Shown here piece by piece: positions 16,109-27,800 of a DNA stretch of 64,000 bases. The notes beneath the pieces were generated by a model, which worked only from the letters and a program-made list of their open reading frames with translations, had not been told where the DNA came from and did not search any database. The position numbers and the translations under genes were made by a program. The stretch is from positions 61,098-125,097 of the forward strand of contig DASYBC010000036.1 in NCBI GenBank assembly GCA_036500965.1, read 5' to 3'. Position 1 is the stretch's first letter. Each line of letters begins with the position of its first letter. The stretch is from AP-15 sp036500965 (GTDB lineage: Bacteria; Pseudomonadota; Alphaproteobacteria; ATCC43930; CGMCC-115725).

Positions 16109-17335
16109 TCAGCCGCAGTCCAGCACCAGCTTCGTGAGGCCGCGCACGATGATGCTCTCCTGGCGCTCGTACGACAGTATCTTGAGCTCGGGGAACCGTT
16201 GCGCCAGGGCGGCGAACACCAGCTCGGCTTCGAGCTGGGCCAAGCTGCTGCCGGCGCAGGTATGAATCCCGGCGCCGAACGAGAGGTGCCGGTTGTCCTC
16301 GCGGTCGAGATCGAGCCGGTCGGCGTGCGGAAAGGCGCGAGGGTCGCGGTTGGCGGCGCCGAGGCCGAAGCCGATCGTCTGCCCCTTGCGCAAGCGCACG
16401 TCGCCGAAGCTGAAATCTTCGAGCGCATGACGGAACGCGATCTGCTGCGGGCTGTCGTAGCGCAACAATTCGCCGACCGCGGATTTCGCGGCCACCTCGC
16501 CGATGCGCAGCCGACGCCACTCTCGCGGATGCTGTGACAGCGCACGCAGACCGTTGCCGATCAACAGCGACGATGCCTCGTGCCCGGCGAACAGGAACAG
16601 CACGCAGGACGCCAACAGCTCGTGGCGGTTGAGGAAGCTGCCTTCGTCATGCGCGGCGATCAGCAGGCTTAAGAGGTTGTCGCGCTGCTCGCGGCGGTGC
16701 TCGGTGACGAGCCCGTCGAAATAGGCGACGAGCTCGGCGGCGCGCCGGCTGCCGGCCCGGATTCGCTCCGGGGTGCGCACCAGATCGAGCGACAAGGTGA
16801 TCTCGCGCACCCAGCCGCGCACCAGCGGATGGTCTCGTTCGGGCACGCCCATCAGATCGGCGACGATGTCGATCGACAGCGGCGACGAGAAATCGGAGAC
16901 GACGTCGAACGGCGCGCGCTCCGGGATGCGGGCGAGCGCTGCGGCGATCAGCGCCTCGATGCGCGGGCGCATCGCCATGACCGCGCGCAGGCTGAACACC
17001 GGCGCCGCGATCCGGCGCAGCCGGGCGTGCCTCGGCGGGTCCTTGAACAGCATCCACTCGCCGAGCATCGCGTAGAGCGGCTTGTCGTCTTCCGGGACCG
17101 GTGGGAATGCCTCCGGCGGCAGCACCCGGGCGATCTCGCGGCCGAACCGGTTGTCCTTCAGCCCGGCGGCGACATCGGCGTAGCGGCTGACGAACCAGAA
17201 ACCGGTGTAGCCCGGCGCCGGGGTCGAAGCCCAGGCGACCGGGTGATGGTCGCGCAGCTCTGCGTAAGTCGGATACGGATCCTCGACGAACGCCGGATCG
17301 AGCGGGCGAAAGACGGTCTGGCGGGCGGCGGACAT
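16109..17335 (-). CDS. Cytochrome P450 monooxygenase
   Basis: A 408-residue soluble bacterial P450. Visible hallmarks are the I-helix FAGHEASS (oxygen activation; the usual Thr is replaced by Ser), the K-helix ExxR in ELLRYDSP, and the heme-ligand loop FGAGIHTCAG near residue 350. Length and the lack of a membrane anchor fit class I bacterial enzymes that need a separate ferredoxin and reductase, which are not in the window. It starts 6 nt after the P450-ACP fusion gene, so it is co-transcribed with it and with the PKS-NRPS. A tailoring hydroxylase or epoxidase for the polyketide is the likely role; the position oxidised is unknown. Confidence 0.93.
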   Translation of the reverse strand: MSAARQTVFRPLDPAFVEDPYPTYAELRDHHPVAWASTPAPGYTGFWFVSRYADVAAGLKDNRFGREIARVLPPEAFPPVPEDDKPLYAMLGEWMLFKDPPRHARLRRIAAPVFSLRAVMAMRPRIEALIAAALARIPERAPFDVVSDFSSPLSIDIVADLMGVPERDHPLVRGWVREITLSLDLVRTPERIRAGSRRAAELVAYFDGLVTEHRREQRDNLLSLLIAAHDEGSFLNRHELLASCVLFLFAGHEASSLLIGNGLRALSQHPREWRRLRIGEVAAKSAVGELLRYDSPQQIAFRHALEDFSFGDVRLRKGQTIGFGLGAANRDPRAFPHADRLDLDREDNRHLSFGAGIHTCAGSSLAQLEAELVFAALAQRFPELKILSYERQESIIVRGLTKLVLDCG

Positions 17336-17341
17336 CGGAAT

Positions 17342-18802
17342 TCAGCCGCCCGGTCGGCCGGTCTCGGCCGCGACCAGCTGCACCAATTCGCCGACATCCT
17401 TGACCCGATAGGCGGCGAGCCGCGGCAGCTTGACGCGAAACGCCTTCTCGATCGCGTCGAGGATCATCAGATGCGCCAGCGAATCCCATTCGGGCGTGTT
17501 CTTGGCGCAGGTCGCAGCGTCGATGTCGCCGCGGTCGAGCCCCAGGCTGTCGGCGACGATCCCGCAAACCGGCTCGAAGACATCGTCGGGCGACGGCATC
17601 GCGCGGCCTCCAGCGGCAGGAGTGCGGATCAGCGGCAAAATCCGCCAGCCGAGCCCGCCGGCGGCGTAGCCGGCGATCGGGACGGCCCGGTGGGCGGGAT
17701 CGAGGGCGATGCTTTCGCTCTCTTGCAGCAGCACCTGGAATGCGATGCGGCCTTCCAGACGGGCGAGCGGCGCACCGGGGCAGGCGTGAATGCCGGTGCC
17801 AAAACCGAGATGGCTGCGCGCGTCACGCGCGAGATCGAGCTTCCGGGGATCGGGCCAGCGCCGCGGGTCGAGATTGGCCGAGCCCGGAAACAGCCGCAGC
17901 AACGTATCGGCCGGCAAGGTCGTGCCGGCGATCGTCGCCTCGCGGGTGGTGCGCCGGGCGATGCGCTGCAATGGCGCGCGCAGCCGCACCAGCTCCTCGA
18001 CGAATTTCGGGATCTTTTCCGGAGCGGTCTTCAGCTCGCGCCACAGCGCCGGGGTCTCGGCCAGGATATAGGCGCCGCTGGCGATCAGGTTCGAGGTCGT
18101 CTCGTGCCCGCCGATCAGCAGCAGCGCGCAGAGATTGCGCAGCTCGTCGCGGCTGAGGACGCCATTCGCCTCCTCGGCGACCAGCGCGCTGATGATGTTG
18201 TCCTGTGGCGCGCGCAGATGCTGCTCGATCGCCTGGTCGAGGATCTCCATCAGGCTCGCCAGACCGGTCTGCACCTCGGCGAAGAGCTCGGCGCTGCCCA
18301 TGCCGACCGCGGCAAAGCTCGCCACCAGCGCGTCGCGCGCGAACCGGTTCATCTCCTCGCGCCGGTCGAGCGGCACACCGAGCATCTCGCAGATCACCGT
18401 AACCGAGAGCAGATTGGCGTAGGCTTGGACAAACTCCACTTGCCGCGGCGCCGCTGCCAAGAGCGAGCGGGCGATCTCGGTGATGCGCGCCTCGAGATGA
18501 CGGATATTGCGCGGCGTGAATGCGCGATTGACGGTCTGCCGTAGCCTCGAATGGTCCGGCGCGTCCCTCATCACCATCGACATCAATGGCACGCTGATGC
18601 CGAGATCGGAGGAGAAGGTCACCGGATCGCGAAGAATCGCCTCGATATCCTCGTGACGCGAGACGACGACCCACATCGGCATGTCGTCGGCGCGGTAGAC
18701 CGGGGCGTTCTCGCGCAGCCATTCATAAGCCGGAAACGGGTTGGCCTGGATTGCCACATCGTTGAGGCCGAAGCCCGAGCCTGGGTAGGAGGCGTCGTTC
18801 AT
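17342..18802 (-). CDS. Cytochrome P450 with C-terminal acyl carrier protein domain
   Basis: 486 residues in one unbroken frame. Residues 1 to about 395 are a complete P450: I-helix IGGHETTS, ExxR in EELVRLRAP, and heme loop FGTGIHACPG with Cys near 340. After a short Pro/Gly-rich linker, residues about 405-480 form an ACP with EWDSLAHL (phosphopantetheine Ser near 441) resembling the discrete ACP encoded at 29189-29443. A P450 that carries its own ACP probably oxidises an acyl group bound to that ACP, or is recruited to the line by it. The start overlaps the PKS-NRPS stop (ATGA). The ACP must be loaded by another enzyme; candidates are the FkbH-like protein and the condensation-like acyltransferase upstream (inference). 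Confidence 0.9.
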   Translation of the reverse strand: MNDASYPGSGFGLNDVAIQANPFPAYEWLRENAPVYRADDMPMWVVVSRHEDIEAILRDPVTFSSDLGISVPLMSMVMRDAPDHSRLRQTVNRAFTPRNIRHLEARITEIARSLLAAAPRQVEFVQAYANLLSVTVICEMLGVPLDRREEMNRFARDALVASFAAVGMGSAELFAEVQTGLASLMEILDQAIEQHLRAPQDNIISALVAEEANGVLSRDELRNLCALLLIGGHETTSNLIASGAYILAETPALWRELKTAPEKIPKFVEELVRLRAPLQRIARRTTREATIAGTTLPADTLLRLFPGSANLDPRRWPDPRKLDLARDARSHLGFGTGIHACPGAPLARLEGRIAFQVLLQESESIALDPAHRAVPIAGYAAGGLGWRILPLIRTPAAGGRAMPSPDDVFEPVCGIVADSLGLDRGDIDAATCAKNTPEWDSLAHLMILDAIEKAFRVKLPRLAAYRVKDVGELVQLVAAETGRPGG

Positions 18803-21800
18803 CGCCTAACCCCGCCGGCCGTGGCGTCACGCCTGTACCGGGCGAGCCCGTCGCGCACCAGCTCGATCAGGATGCGCGCCATGCTCGGCAGATGGGCCGG
18901 GTCGAGCATCGACAGATGGTCGCCCGGCATCGTGCGAATCTCGAGCCTGCCCGCTACCAGTTCCGACCAGCCGAGGCCGGGATCGTCGAGCGATTCGCCG
19001 CTCTCATATTCGAGCAATTCCGCCGGGAAGCCGCCCGCGGTGCGGATCAGCGCCAGGTCGCCGGCGATCTGGCCTGGGCGGTAGCCGCCGATCGCGCGGA
19101 AATTCGCCTTGAACACCGCCGCCATCCGCTCCAGCGGCAATTCGAGCGCGCCGAACAGACCCTCCTCCTGCATCTGCCGGGCAGCCCGAGCGAACTTCTC
19201 GGGTGCCGGCAGACCGTCGAGAGCTTCGTAGGGCAATTTGGTCAGGCGGCCGTACAGCGCGTAGATCCCGCGGGTCATCGCCGTATAGGCCAGCTCGTCG
19301 GTCTGGAACTCGGTGAAATCCGATCGGGTGCGCACGGTGTCGCCGAGCATCAAGAGGGCCACCGCATCACCCGCTTCGCGCAGCCGGCGCGCGACCTCGA
19401 TCGCCACCAGGCCGCCGAACGAATGGCCGCCGAGCAGATAGGGCGGCTGCAGCCCGCCGCGGTGCAATTCGCCAACGACATACTCGGCCTGGGCCTCGAC
19501 GGTATCGATCGGCGCTTCTCCCGCCGCCATGCCGGGAAGCTGCACCGACACGATCGCCAATTCGTCCGCGACCGCCTGCGCCAGCTCGCGCAGGTAGAAC
19601 GGCAAGGACAGCACGCCCGGCATCAGCACCAGCGCCGGCCGATCGTCGAGATGCGGGCGTTGGTCGAAGCGGATCAGCGGGCTCGTCAGGGCACGCGAGT
19701 CGGCGAGCTCGGCCGCGAACCCCGCCGCCGTCGGCCGCTCGAAAATCCGCTGCAATGGCACCGTGCGGCCAAACCGGTCGCTCAACAGCCGCTGCATCGC
19801 AACGAGGGTCAGCGATGTCGCCCCGAGCTCGAACAGCGAGCGCTGCGCATCGACACGGTCGAGCTGCATCACCTCGGCGACCGCGGTGGCGACCTCCTGC
19901 TCGAGCCGGTCGGAAGCGGGCCCGGAGTAGGCAGCAGGCCGGATCGCCGCGGCGAGCGCGCCGCGATCGACTTTGCCGTTCGCCGATAGCGGCACCCGGT
20001 CGATGAGCCCGATCGAGGCCGGCACCATGTAGGCGGGCAACCGCTCGCGCAGATAGGCGGACAGCGATCCCGAGATGTCGCCGGCGGTCCGAGCCTGCCG
20101 TTCGGCCCCGCGCGGAACGACAAAAGCATGCAGCGTCCGCTGCTGGCCGTCGGCGGTGCGCGGCGCCACGGCGACGGCCTCGGCGATTTCTGGATGGTTC
20201 GAGAGAACGGCTTCGACCTCGCCAAGCTCGATGCGGTGGCCCTGCACCTTGACCTGCAAATCCTCGCGGCCGAGAAATTCGATCGGAGTTGGGGTCGCGG
20301 CGGAGACGGTCCCATACCGGCGGAACCGGCCGAGATCGCCGGTGCGGTAGCGGCGCGCGCCGCTCGCCGGGTCGATCGGGAAGCGCTCGGCGGTCTGCGC
20401 CCGATCGTTCAGATAGCCACGGGCGAGGCCCTGCCCGGAGATCTCGATCTCGCCCGTGACCCAATCGGGGCAGGGCTCGCCGCGCTCGTTGACCACGTGC
20501 AGCATGTGTCCGGCGAGCGGCGTGCCATAGGGAATGCTCGGCCATTCCGGATCTAGCGCGCCGATCTCATGCGCATTCGACCAGATCGCCGCCTCGGTGG
20601 CGCCGCCGAGCGCCACCAATGTCGCCTCTGGAGCCTGCCGACGCAGCCTCGACACCAGCTCGACCGGGACCCAATCGCCGCTGAGCAATACGAGCCGCAG
20701 CCGGTGTCCGACCGGCAGGCCGTATTCCGCCTGCATCGCGATCAACGCCGGCACGCTGTTCCAGATCGTCACGCCCTGGCGCCGAAGCAGCTCGGCCCAT
20801 TGCGAGGGATCGCGCTCGGCATCGGGCGGGGGCAGCACCAAGGCGCCGCCAACGCTGAGCGGGCCGAAAATGTCATAGACCGACAGATCGAAGCTCAAGG
20901 ACGACAGGCCGAGCACCCGGTCCTCCGCGCCGACCCGCCAGCGCCGGTTGACTTCGCCGACCGTCGCCAGCGCCGCGCGATGCTCGATCATCACCCCCTT
21001 CGGCTCTCCGGTCGAGCCCGAGGTGTAGATCACATAAGCCAGGCGCGAGGGCTCGGCGACCGGCGGCAGCGACGGCGCCATCGTGCCGATGCGCGCCCGC
21101 GCCAAGGCCGCATCGACCTCGGCTTCGTCGTCCAAAAGGGTCGCCCCGCTGCGCTCGATCAGCAGATGGCGACGGGCGGCTGGCAGGCTCGGGTCGATCG
21201 GCAGATAGGCCGCACCCGCCTTCAGCACCGCCAGCACCGCCACGATCTGCCGCCAGCCCTTGGCGAAGCCGATCGCGACGAGCCGGTCGCGCGCGTCGGC
21301 GCCGAGCCGCGAGAGCAGCTGCACCGCGAGCTCGCTTGCCGCAGCGTCGAGCGTCTCGTAATCGAGCTCGATGTCGGGTGCGATCAGCGCCGCCCGGCGC
21401 GGCGTCTCGCGCGCCTGCCGCTCGAACGCGGCGTGCAGCATCTCGTCGGCGGCCACCACCGGCACGAACGGCGCTCGCGACAGCGGCGGCAACGCGGCCG
21501 AGACCGGCCGCATCCATCCGGCATCCTCGGCAAGTGCTGCCAGCAGTTGTTGATGCGCCGCGGCCATGTGGTCGAGCATGCCCGGCGGGAACATGCCCTC
21601 GGCCGCGTCCCAATTGCAGAACAGCCGGCCGTCTTCCTCCGAGATCTGGTGGTCGATCAACACCTGCGGCGTCGAGGACACGCTGAAGACGGTCTGGCCC
21701 AGTTGGTCCCAGCCGCCGGACTCGCCGGCCGCGTCATCGGCCGCCTCGGCGCGGCGAAAACCGAGCGTGCTGGTGAACACGAACGGCACGGTCGCGGCTG

Positions 21801-24800
21801 CCCCGGATCGCTGCCGGGCGATCTCGCGCAAGGCGCGGACCCCACCGAACTCGGCGTGCTCCAGATCCGCCGCCAGCCGATGGCCCAGCGCCGCGGCACG
21901 CTCCGCGAAATGGCCGGGGCGGGCATCGACTTCCAAGAGGATCGTCGAGGTGAAGTCGCCCAGTACCAGCCGGATATCCGGGTGCAGATCACCGCGATTG
22001 AACAAGGTGACCGTGATCGAGAACCGGCTGGTCCGGCTCCACGCCGCGAGGATGTCGGCATAGGCGGCGGCGAGCAATGCCGGCAGGGTCAGCCCGCGCG
22101 CCTGCGCCTGGCGGCGGAGCGCCGCCGCCTGATCGGGCTCGACGACGACCCGGCGGCGGCGGAACTGCCGGTTAACCGGGCGCATCGGGTCGCCGATCAC
22201 CGTCAGCTCCGGTGCGCCTGGCAGGTCGGGCGCGCGCTCTTTCCAATACTGCTCGGAGCGGCGCCACGCCGCGGTCTCGCGGTGCGCCACCTCCTCGACG
22301 ACGACATCGCGGAAGCTGAGCGCGAGCGGCGGCAGGGTGGCGGCCGGATCGTCGTAGAGCCGCGCCCATTCTTGGCGCAGCGCGTGGATGCTGGCGGCGT
22401 CGAGCGCGATCAGGTCGAAGCCGATATGCAGCCGCACGCGGTCGTCGAGCAGGGTCGCGCGGATGTCGAACAGCGGCCAGCTGCTCGGCTCGGCCACCCG
22501 CTGCGCCAAGGTGCGGCGCACCCGTTCGAGCTCGTCCTCCGCGTCGCGGCCGCGCAGATCGAGCTGCTCGAACCGATATTCCGGCACTTCGGCCAGGATC
22601 TGCTGCGTGCCGTCGGGCCGGATCACGACCCGCAGCATGTCGTGGCGGCGAACCAGCTGGTTCCAGGCCGCCTCGGCCCGCGCCAGATCGACCCGGCTTG
22701 TATCGAACTCGGTGTAGAGATAGCAGCCGACGCTGCCGAGCGCCAAATCGCTGCGCCGCCCAAGCCAATACGCCTGCTGCATATCGGTCAGCGGGAACGG
22801 CAGGTGACGGTTTTGCGGGTCCGGCACGATCCCGCGCCGCGCCGAGGGCTCCGCGGAGGCGGGTTTTTGCTGCGCCTGCGCCAGCGAGCGCAGTGAGGCC
22901 CCCTCGATCAGCTCGCGCACCGAAAGCGTGAGGCCGAGCTCGCGCTCGACCCGGTTGCGGATTTCGACGGCGAGCAGCGAATCGAGCCCCAGATCGTGCA
23001 ATGGCGTGTCCGGGTCGATCGGCCCGCTGAGCCCGAGACATTGCCGGACGATGCGCGTCAGCGCGGCCGTGCGGTCGGGAATAGTCTCGGCTGGCCCGCT
23101 CGCCGCTACCGTTGCCGACTCGGCTGCCGCCTGCCCGGGCCCGATCAGCGCCGCGAACAGCGCAGGCACGCCCTGCTCGAAATTCGCGGTAAAGCGAGCC
23201 CAATCGACCGACGGCAGCACCACGAGCTGCGGCTCGGTCGCGCCGAGGCTGCGGCCGAATAGCCGGACGCCTGCTTCCGCCGTCAGGCTGCCGAGACCGA
23301 GCTGGTCGGCGCGGGCATCGAAGCCGAGCGCCGCGGCCGAGCCGATCCCGCTCCACACGCCCCAGTCGAGGCTGAGCGCCGGCAACCCTTCGGCCTGACG
23401 CTGCGCCGCGAGGCCGTCGAGAAAGCTGCTGGCAAAGGCATGGTTGACCTGACGCGCCGAGCCGAGCACTCCGGCTACCGACGCGAACAGCACGAAATGA
23501 CGCACCGGCCGGTTGCGGGTCGCCTGGTCCAGCGCCAGCCCCCCGCCGATCTTGGCGTGCGCCACGGCGCGAATGGTCTCGGCCGTCTGCTCCTCGATCG
23601 GCGCCACCGCGAGGACGCCGGCGGCGTGGACGACGCCATTGATCGAGTGGGCGTCGAGCAGCCGCGCAATCAGCGCGGCATCGGCTACGTCGCCCGCATA
23701 GGCGCGCACCGGCACCGCAATTCCGACCGGCGCTGTGGGCATCTCGCGGCTTAGCAGCACGATTTCGCTGGCGCCATTATCGGCGAGCCAGGCGGCGATC
23801 GCCTGGCCGACGCCGCCGCGCGCGCCGGTGATGAGCCAGGCGCCGGCGAGATCGCGGCTGCCGGCCGCAGGGTCTGCCGCAACCAAGACCCGCTGCTGAC
23901 GTCGGTCCGCCTCACCCCAGCCGATCTCGGCCGCGTCTTCGCCGGCCGCGAGCTCGTCGATCAGCGCCGCGTCGCTGGGCGGAGCGATCAGCAGCCGCGG
24001 GCGCAGCATCGGCTTCTCGATCGCCAGGGTGCGCACGAACCCGGCGATCCCGGCATGGCCGAGCCCTGCCTCGGCCACGAAAACCAGCCGGGGCGGTCGC
24101 AAGACGGCTAGCGCAGCGCGCGCGATCTCAGTGAGCTGCACCAGCAGCTCGACTTGCGCCTCTTCGTCGGGTGCCGTCGGCGGCACGACCGCTACCCAGT
24201 TTCCCGCTTCGGCGGGCGACGCGGTCCTCAGCCCGGCGGCAGATAAATCCGGCAGGCGAGCGTCGCTCACCACGTGCCAGGCCTCGTCGGTCTGCGGCGC
24301 AGCGCCGGCGCGACGGGCGACGATGACCTCGCCTTGCGTCTCGGCCGCGACGGCAAAGCCGCACTCGCCGAGCAATTCGCGCCATTGCTGCGCGCCGAGC
24401 AGCGGATGGTCGGGGCGGCGCTCGGTGTCGGTGAAGCGCCACCAGCCGTCGGTCAGACCGAACACGATATCGACCCAGCGGCGGCGTTCGGTGCTCTCGA
24501 CCAGCAGCAGCACGCCGCCGGGCGCCAAGAGGTCGCGGATATGCGCCAGGCTCTGCGCCAAATCCTGTGTCGCGTGCAGCACATTCGCGGCGAGCACGAT
24601 ATCGAACGAGCCGGCGGCGAAGCCCTGCTCGCCGGACGGCCGCTCCAGGTCGAGGAGGCGCGTCTCGATCTCTTCGCCGGCGAATTTGGCGGCGGCGCTC
24701 GTCAGAAAACCCTGCGAGATATCGCTGAAGACGTAGTGCCGGCAGGCACGCGGCAACGCGGCCAGCATTGCGCCGGTGGCGCCGCCGGTGCCGGCGCCGA

Positions 24801-27800
24801 CTTCGAGCACGCGCAGCACCCGGCCGCGCGGCAATGCAGCGGCGAGGCGGCCGGCAGCGGCCTGCAGCAGGCTGTTGACCGTGCGCGCATAAGGCGAGGT
24901 CTCGTAGAATGCGCCGGCGCCGCTACCTTCGGCTGGAAACAAAAGGCCCAGCGCCCCGACCTGCCCGGTCAGCACCTCGGCCAGCGCTTCGCCGCAGCGC
25001 CGCAGCACGGCGATCTCACCGGTCATGTCGGGCGCGTTTTTGACGAGGGCCTCGATCATTGCCGCCGGGCTTGTTTGCGGCGGTTTCTCCACTACTCGCC
25101 AGCGCCGGCCGCGGCCGGCGAGGACACCGTCCTCCTCCAGCATGCTAAAGAGCCGACGCAACAGCCGGTGATGCCGTTCGTCCACCCCCAGGCTTTCCGC
25201 TATCGCGCCAAAGGTGAATTCGCCGCCGGGGCGGAATTGAAGGCCGAGGCTTTCGAGCGCATGGACGACATAGCCCGTCGCGGCAGCTTCGAGAATGGGT
25301 GCGGTGCGCGCATAGGCGGCGATGCCATGGCGTTCGGCGAGCGCGTCGCCGGCGTCGGCGAGCACCGCGGCGACTTCTTCCGGGTCCGGCAGAAAGGCCG
25401 GCGGCGGCAACCCGTCGAGCAGCTTCGCGTCCCGCCATTCGAGGCGATAAAAGCCGCTTCCTGTCCCCGCAGATGCAGTGGGGCGGAATTGCAGCCCGGC
25501 GATTTCGACCGCGACCCCGGCCGCGTCGCTGACGACAATATCGGCGACGACGCCCGAGGGGCCGCGGGCGGCGCTGGCATGGACCCGCGCGTTAGCCGCC
25601 GGCGGGTGGTAGAGGGAAACACGGTCGATCGCCGCCGGCAGCAGCATTTCGTCGTTGCCTTCCGGGAGGGTGGCACCGACCAGCTGGAAGGCGGCGTCGA
25701 GCCGCGCCGGGTGGATCGCGAACCGCGCCTCGTCGTCGTCGCCGCGCAGGGTCGCGCTGGCCCAGCCGTCGCCGCGGGTAATCTCGTCGAGCAGGCGGAA
25801 TTTCGGCCCGTGATTGACGCCGCGCCGGGCCATCGCCTGGTAGAGCAGCGCAGCGTCAAGCGCCGTGCCGGACCTATCCGGCGGCGCCTCGCCGGCGCTG
25901 CCGCGCGGCACGATACGGCCGCTTGCGTGGGTGATCGGCGCCCGTGGATCGCCCGCGTCGGCGCGATAGCTGACGATCGAGACGCCGCCATCCTCGGCGA
26001 CGATGGTCTGCACCCGGCGCTCGCCCGCTTCGCTCAGCGGCAAGGGTCGGGTGATCGCGAGCCCGGCGAGCGCGGCGCCGGGTCGCGCCGACAGCGCCAT
26101 CTCGACAAACCCGGCGGCGGGCATGATCGCGCTGCCGCCAACCCGGTGCTCGTCGAGAAAGGCGAGCGCCGGATGGCGTCGAGCGACCGCCGCCTCCCAG
26201 CGCGTCTCCGCCGATAATGGCAGCGGCAGTTTGCGGCCGAGCAGCGGGTGCTGGCCGTTGTCGGGCGCCGCCTTGGAAAAGCCGGCGATCGGCGGCTGCG
26301 GAAAGCCGTCGATCGGGACATCGATCCAGCAGCGCTCGCGTTGGAAGGCGACAATCGGCAGCGCGACCTTGCGCCCGCTGGTCGTCGGCAGCAGCGGCGG
26401 CGGCGTGTTGGCGGGCTCGGCCGTGGCCAGCTCGGCCGGATCGGCAACCGCCACCCACCAGGGCAGTCGGGCGCGGCCGATCGCAGCGGTGTGGCAAACG
26501 TCGGCGAAGCTCTCCGATGTGGTCGCGAGAAACTCGCGATAGCGGCCGATCAGCTCGATCAGCGCCTCGCGGGTGCGGGCCGAGATCAAGAGCAGCGGCC
26601 GCTCGGATGGCGGGGCGGCGGTGACCGGCGGCGCCGGCGGGGCGCCCAGCACGATATGCGCATTGGTGCCGCTGACCCCGAAGGACGAAACGCCGATCGC
26701 CCCGATCGACGTCGCGACGAGCTCGGTCGGCACGCGGAAATCGATGCCGGCCGCGTCGATATGCGGGTTCAGCCGGCGGAAGTGCAGGCTCGGCGGCAAT
26801 GCCTGGTGCTGCAGCATCAGCACTGCTTTGATCAGCCCGGCGACCCCGGAGGCTGCCTCGGTATGGCCGATATTGGTCTTGACCGTCCCAACATGGAGCG
26901 GCCGCGACCGCCCGGCGAAGACCGCTTTCAGCGCGTGCATCTCGATCGGATCGCCGAGCGAGGTGCCGGTGCCGTGCGCCTCGATGTAATCGATGTCGTC
27001 GGGGCGCATTCCGGCATTCGCCAGCGCCTTTTTGATCACCGCTTCTTGCGCCAAGCCATTTGGCGCGGTCAGCCCGGCGCTGCGGCCGTCCTGATTGATC
27101 GCCGAGCCGCGCAGCACGGCAAGGATGCGGTCGCTGTCGGCTTCCGCCTCGGCGAGCCGCTTCAGCACCAGGGCGCCGCAGCCTTCGCCGCGCACATAGC
27201 CGTCGGCCGCTTCGTCGAAGGTCTTGCAATGGCCGTCGGGCGCCAGCATCCGGCCCTGGCAGAAATTGATCGTGATCTCCGGGCTCAACATCAGATTGAC
27301 CCCGGCGACGATAGCGAGGCTGCACTCCTTGTTGCGCAGCGCCTGCACCGCCAGATGCGTCGCCACCAGCGAGGACGAGCACGCGGTATCGATCGCGACG
27401 CAGGGCCCGTGAAAGCCGAAGGTGTAGGACAGCCGTCCGGCGGCGACGCTCGCCGCATTGCCTGGGCCGGCGACCGCGTTGCCGACGCAGCCATGCGCGG
27501 TGCGGCTGAGGAGCGCCGAATAGTCGTTTGTGCTGATGCCGATGAACACGCCGGTGTCGCTGCCGACCAGCGAGGGCGCGGCGATCGCCGCGTCTTCGAG
27601 CGCCTCCCAGGCGACCTCCAGCAGCAGGCGGTGCTGCGGATCGATGCCGATCGCCTCGCGTGGCGAAATGCGAAAGAACAATGGCTCAAACCGATCGACT
27701 TCCCCGATAAAGCAGCCGTTGCGCACATACATCTTGCCCGGCTGGCCCGGGACCGGGTCGTAGACCGCGTCGATGTCCCAGCGATCGGGCGGGACCTCGC

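Noticed and set aside
17342..17640. Separate ACP gene starting at the Met before PSPDDVFEP, inside the P450 frame.
   Set aside because: There is no stop codon between the P450 and the ACP and no clear ribosome site; one continuous fusion is the simpler reading.
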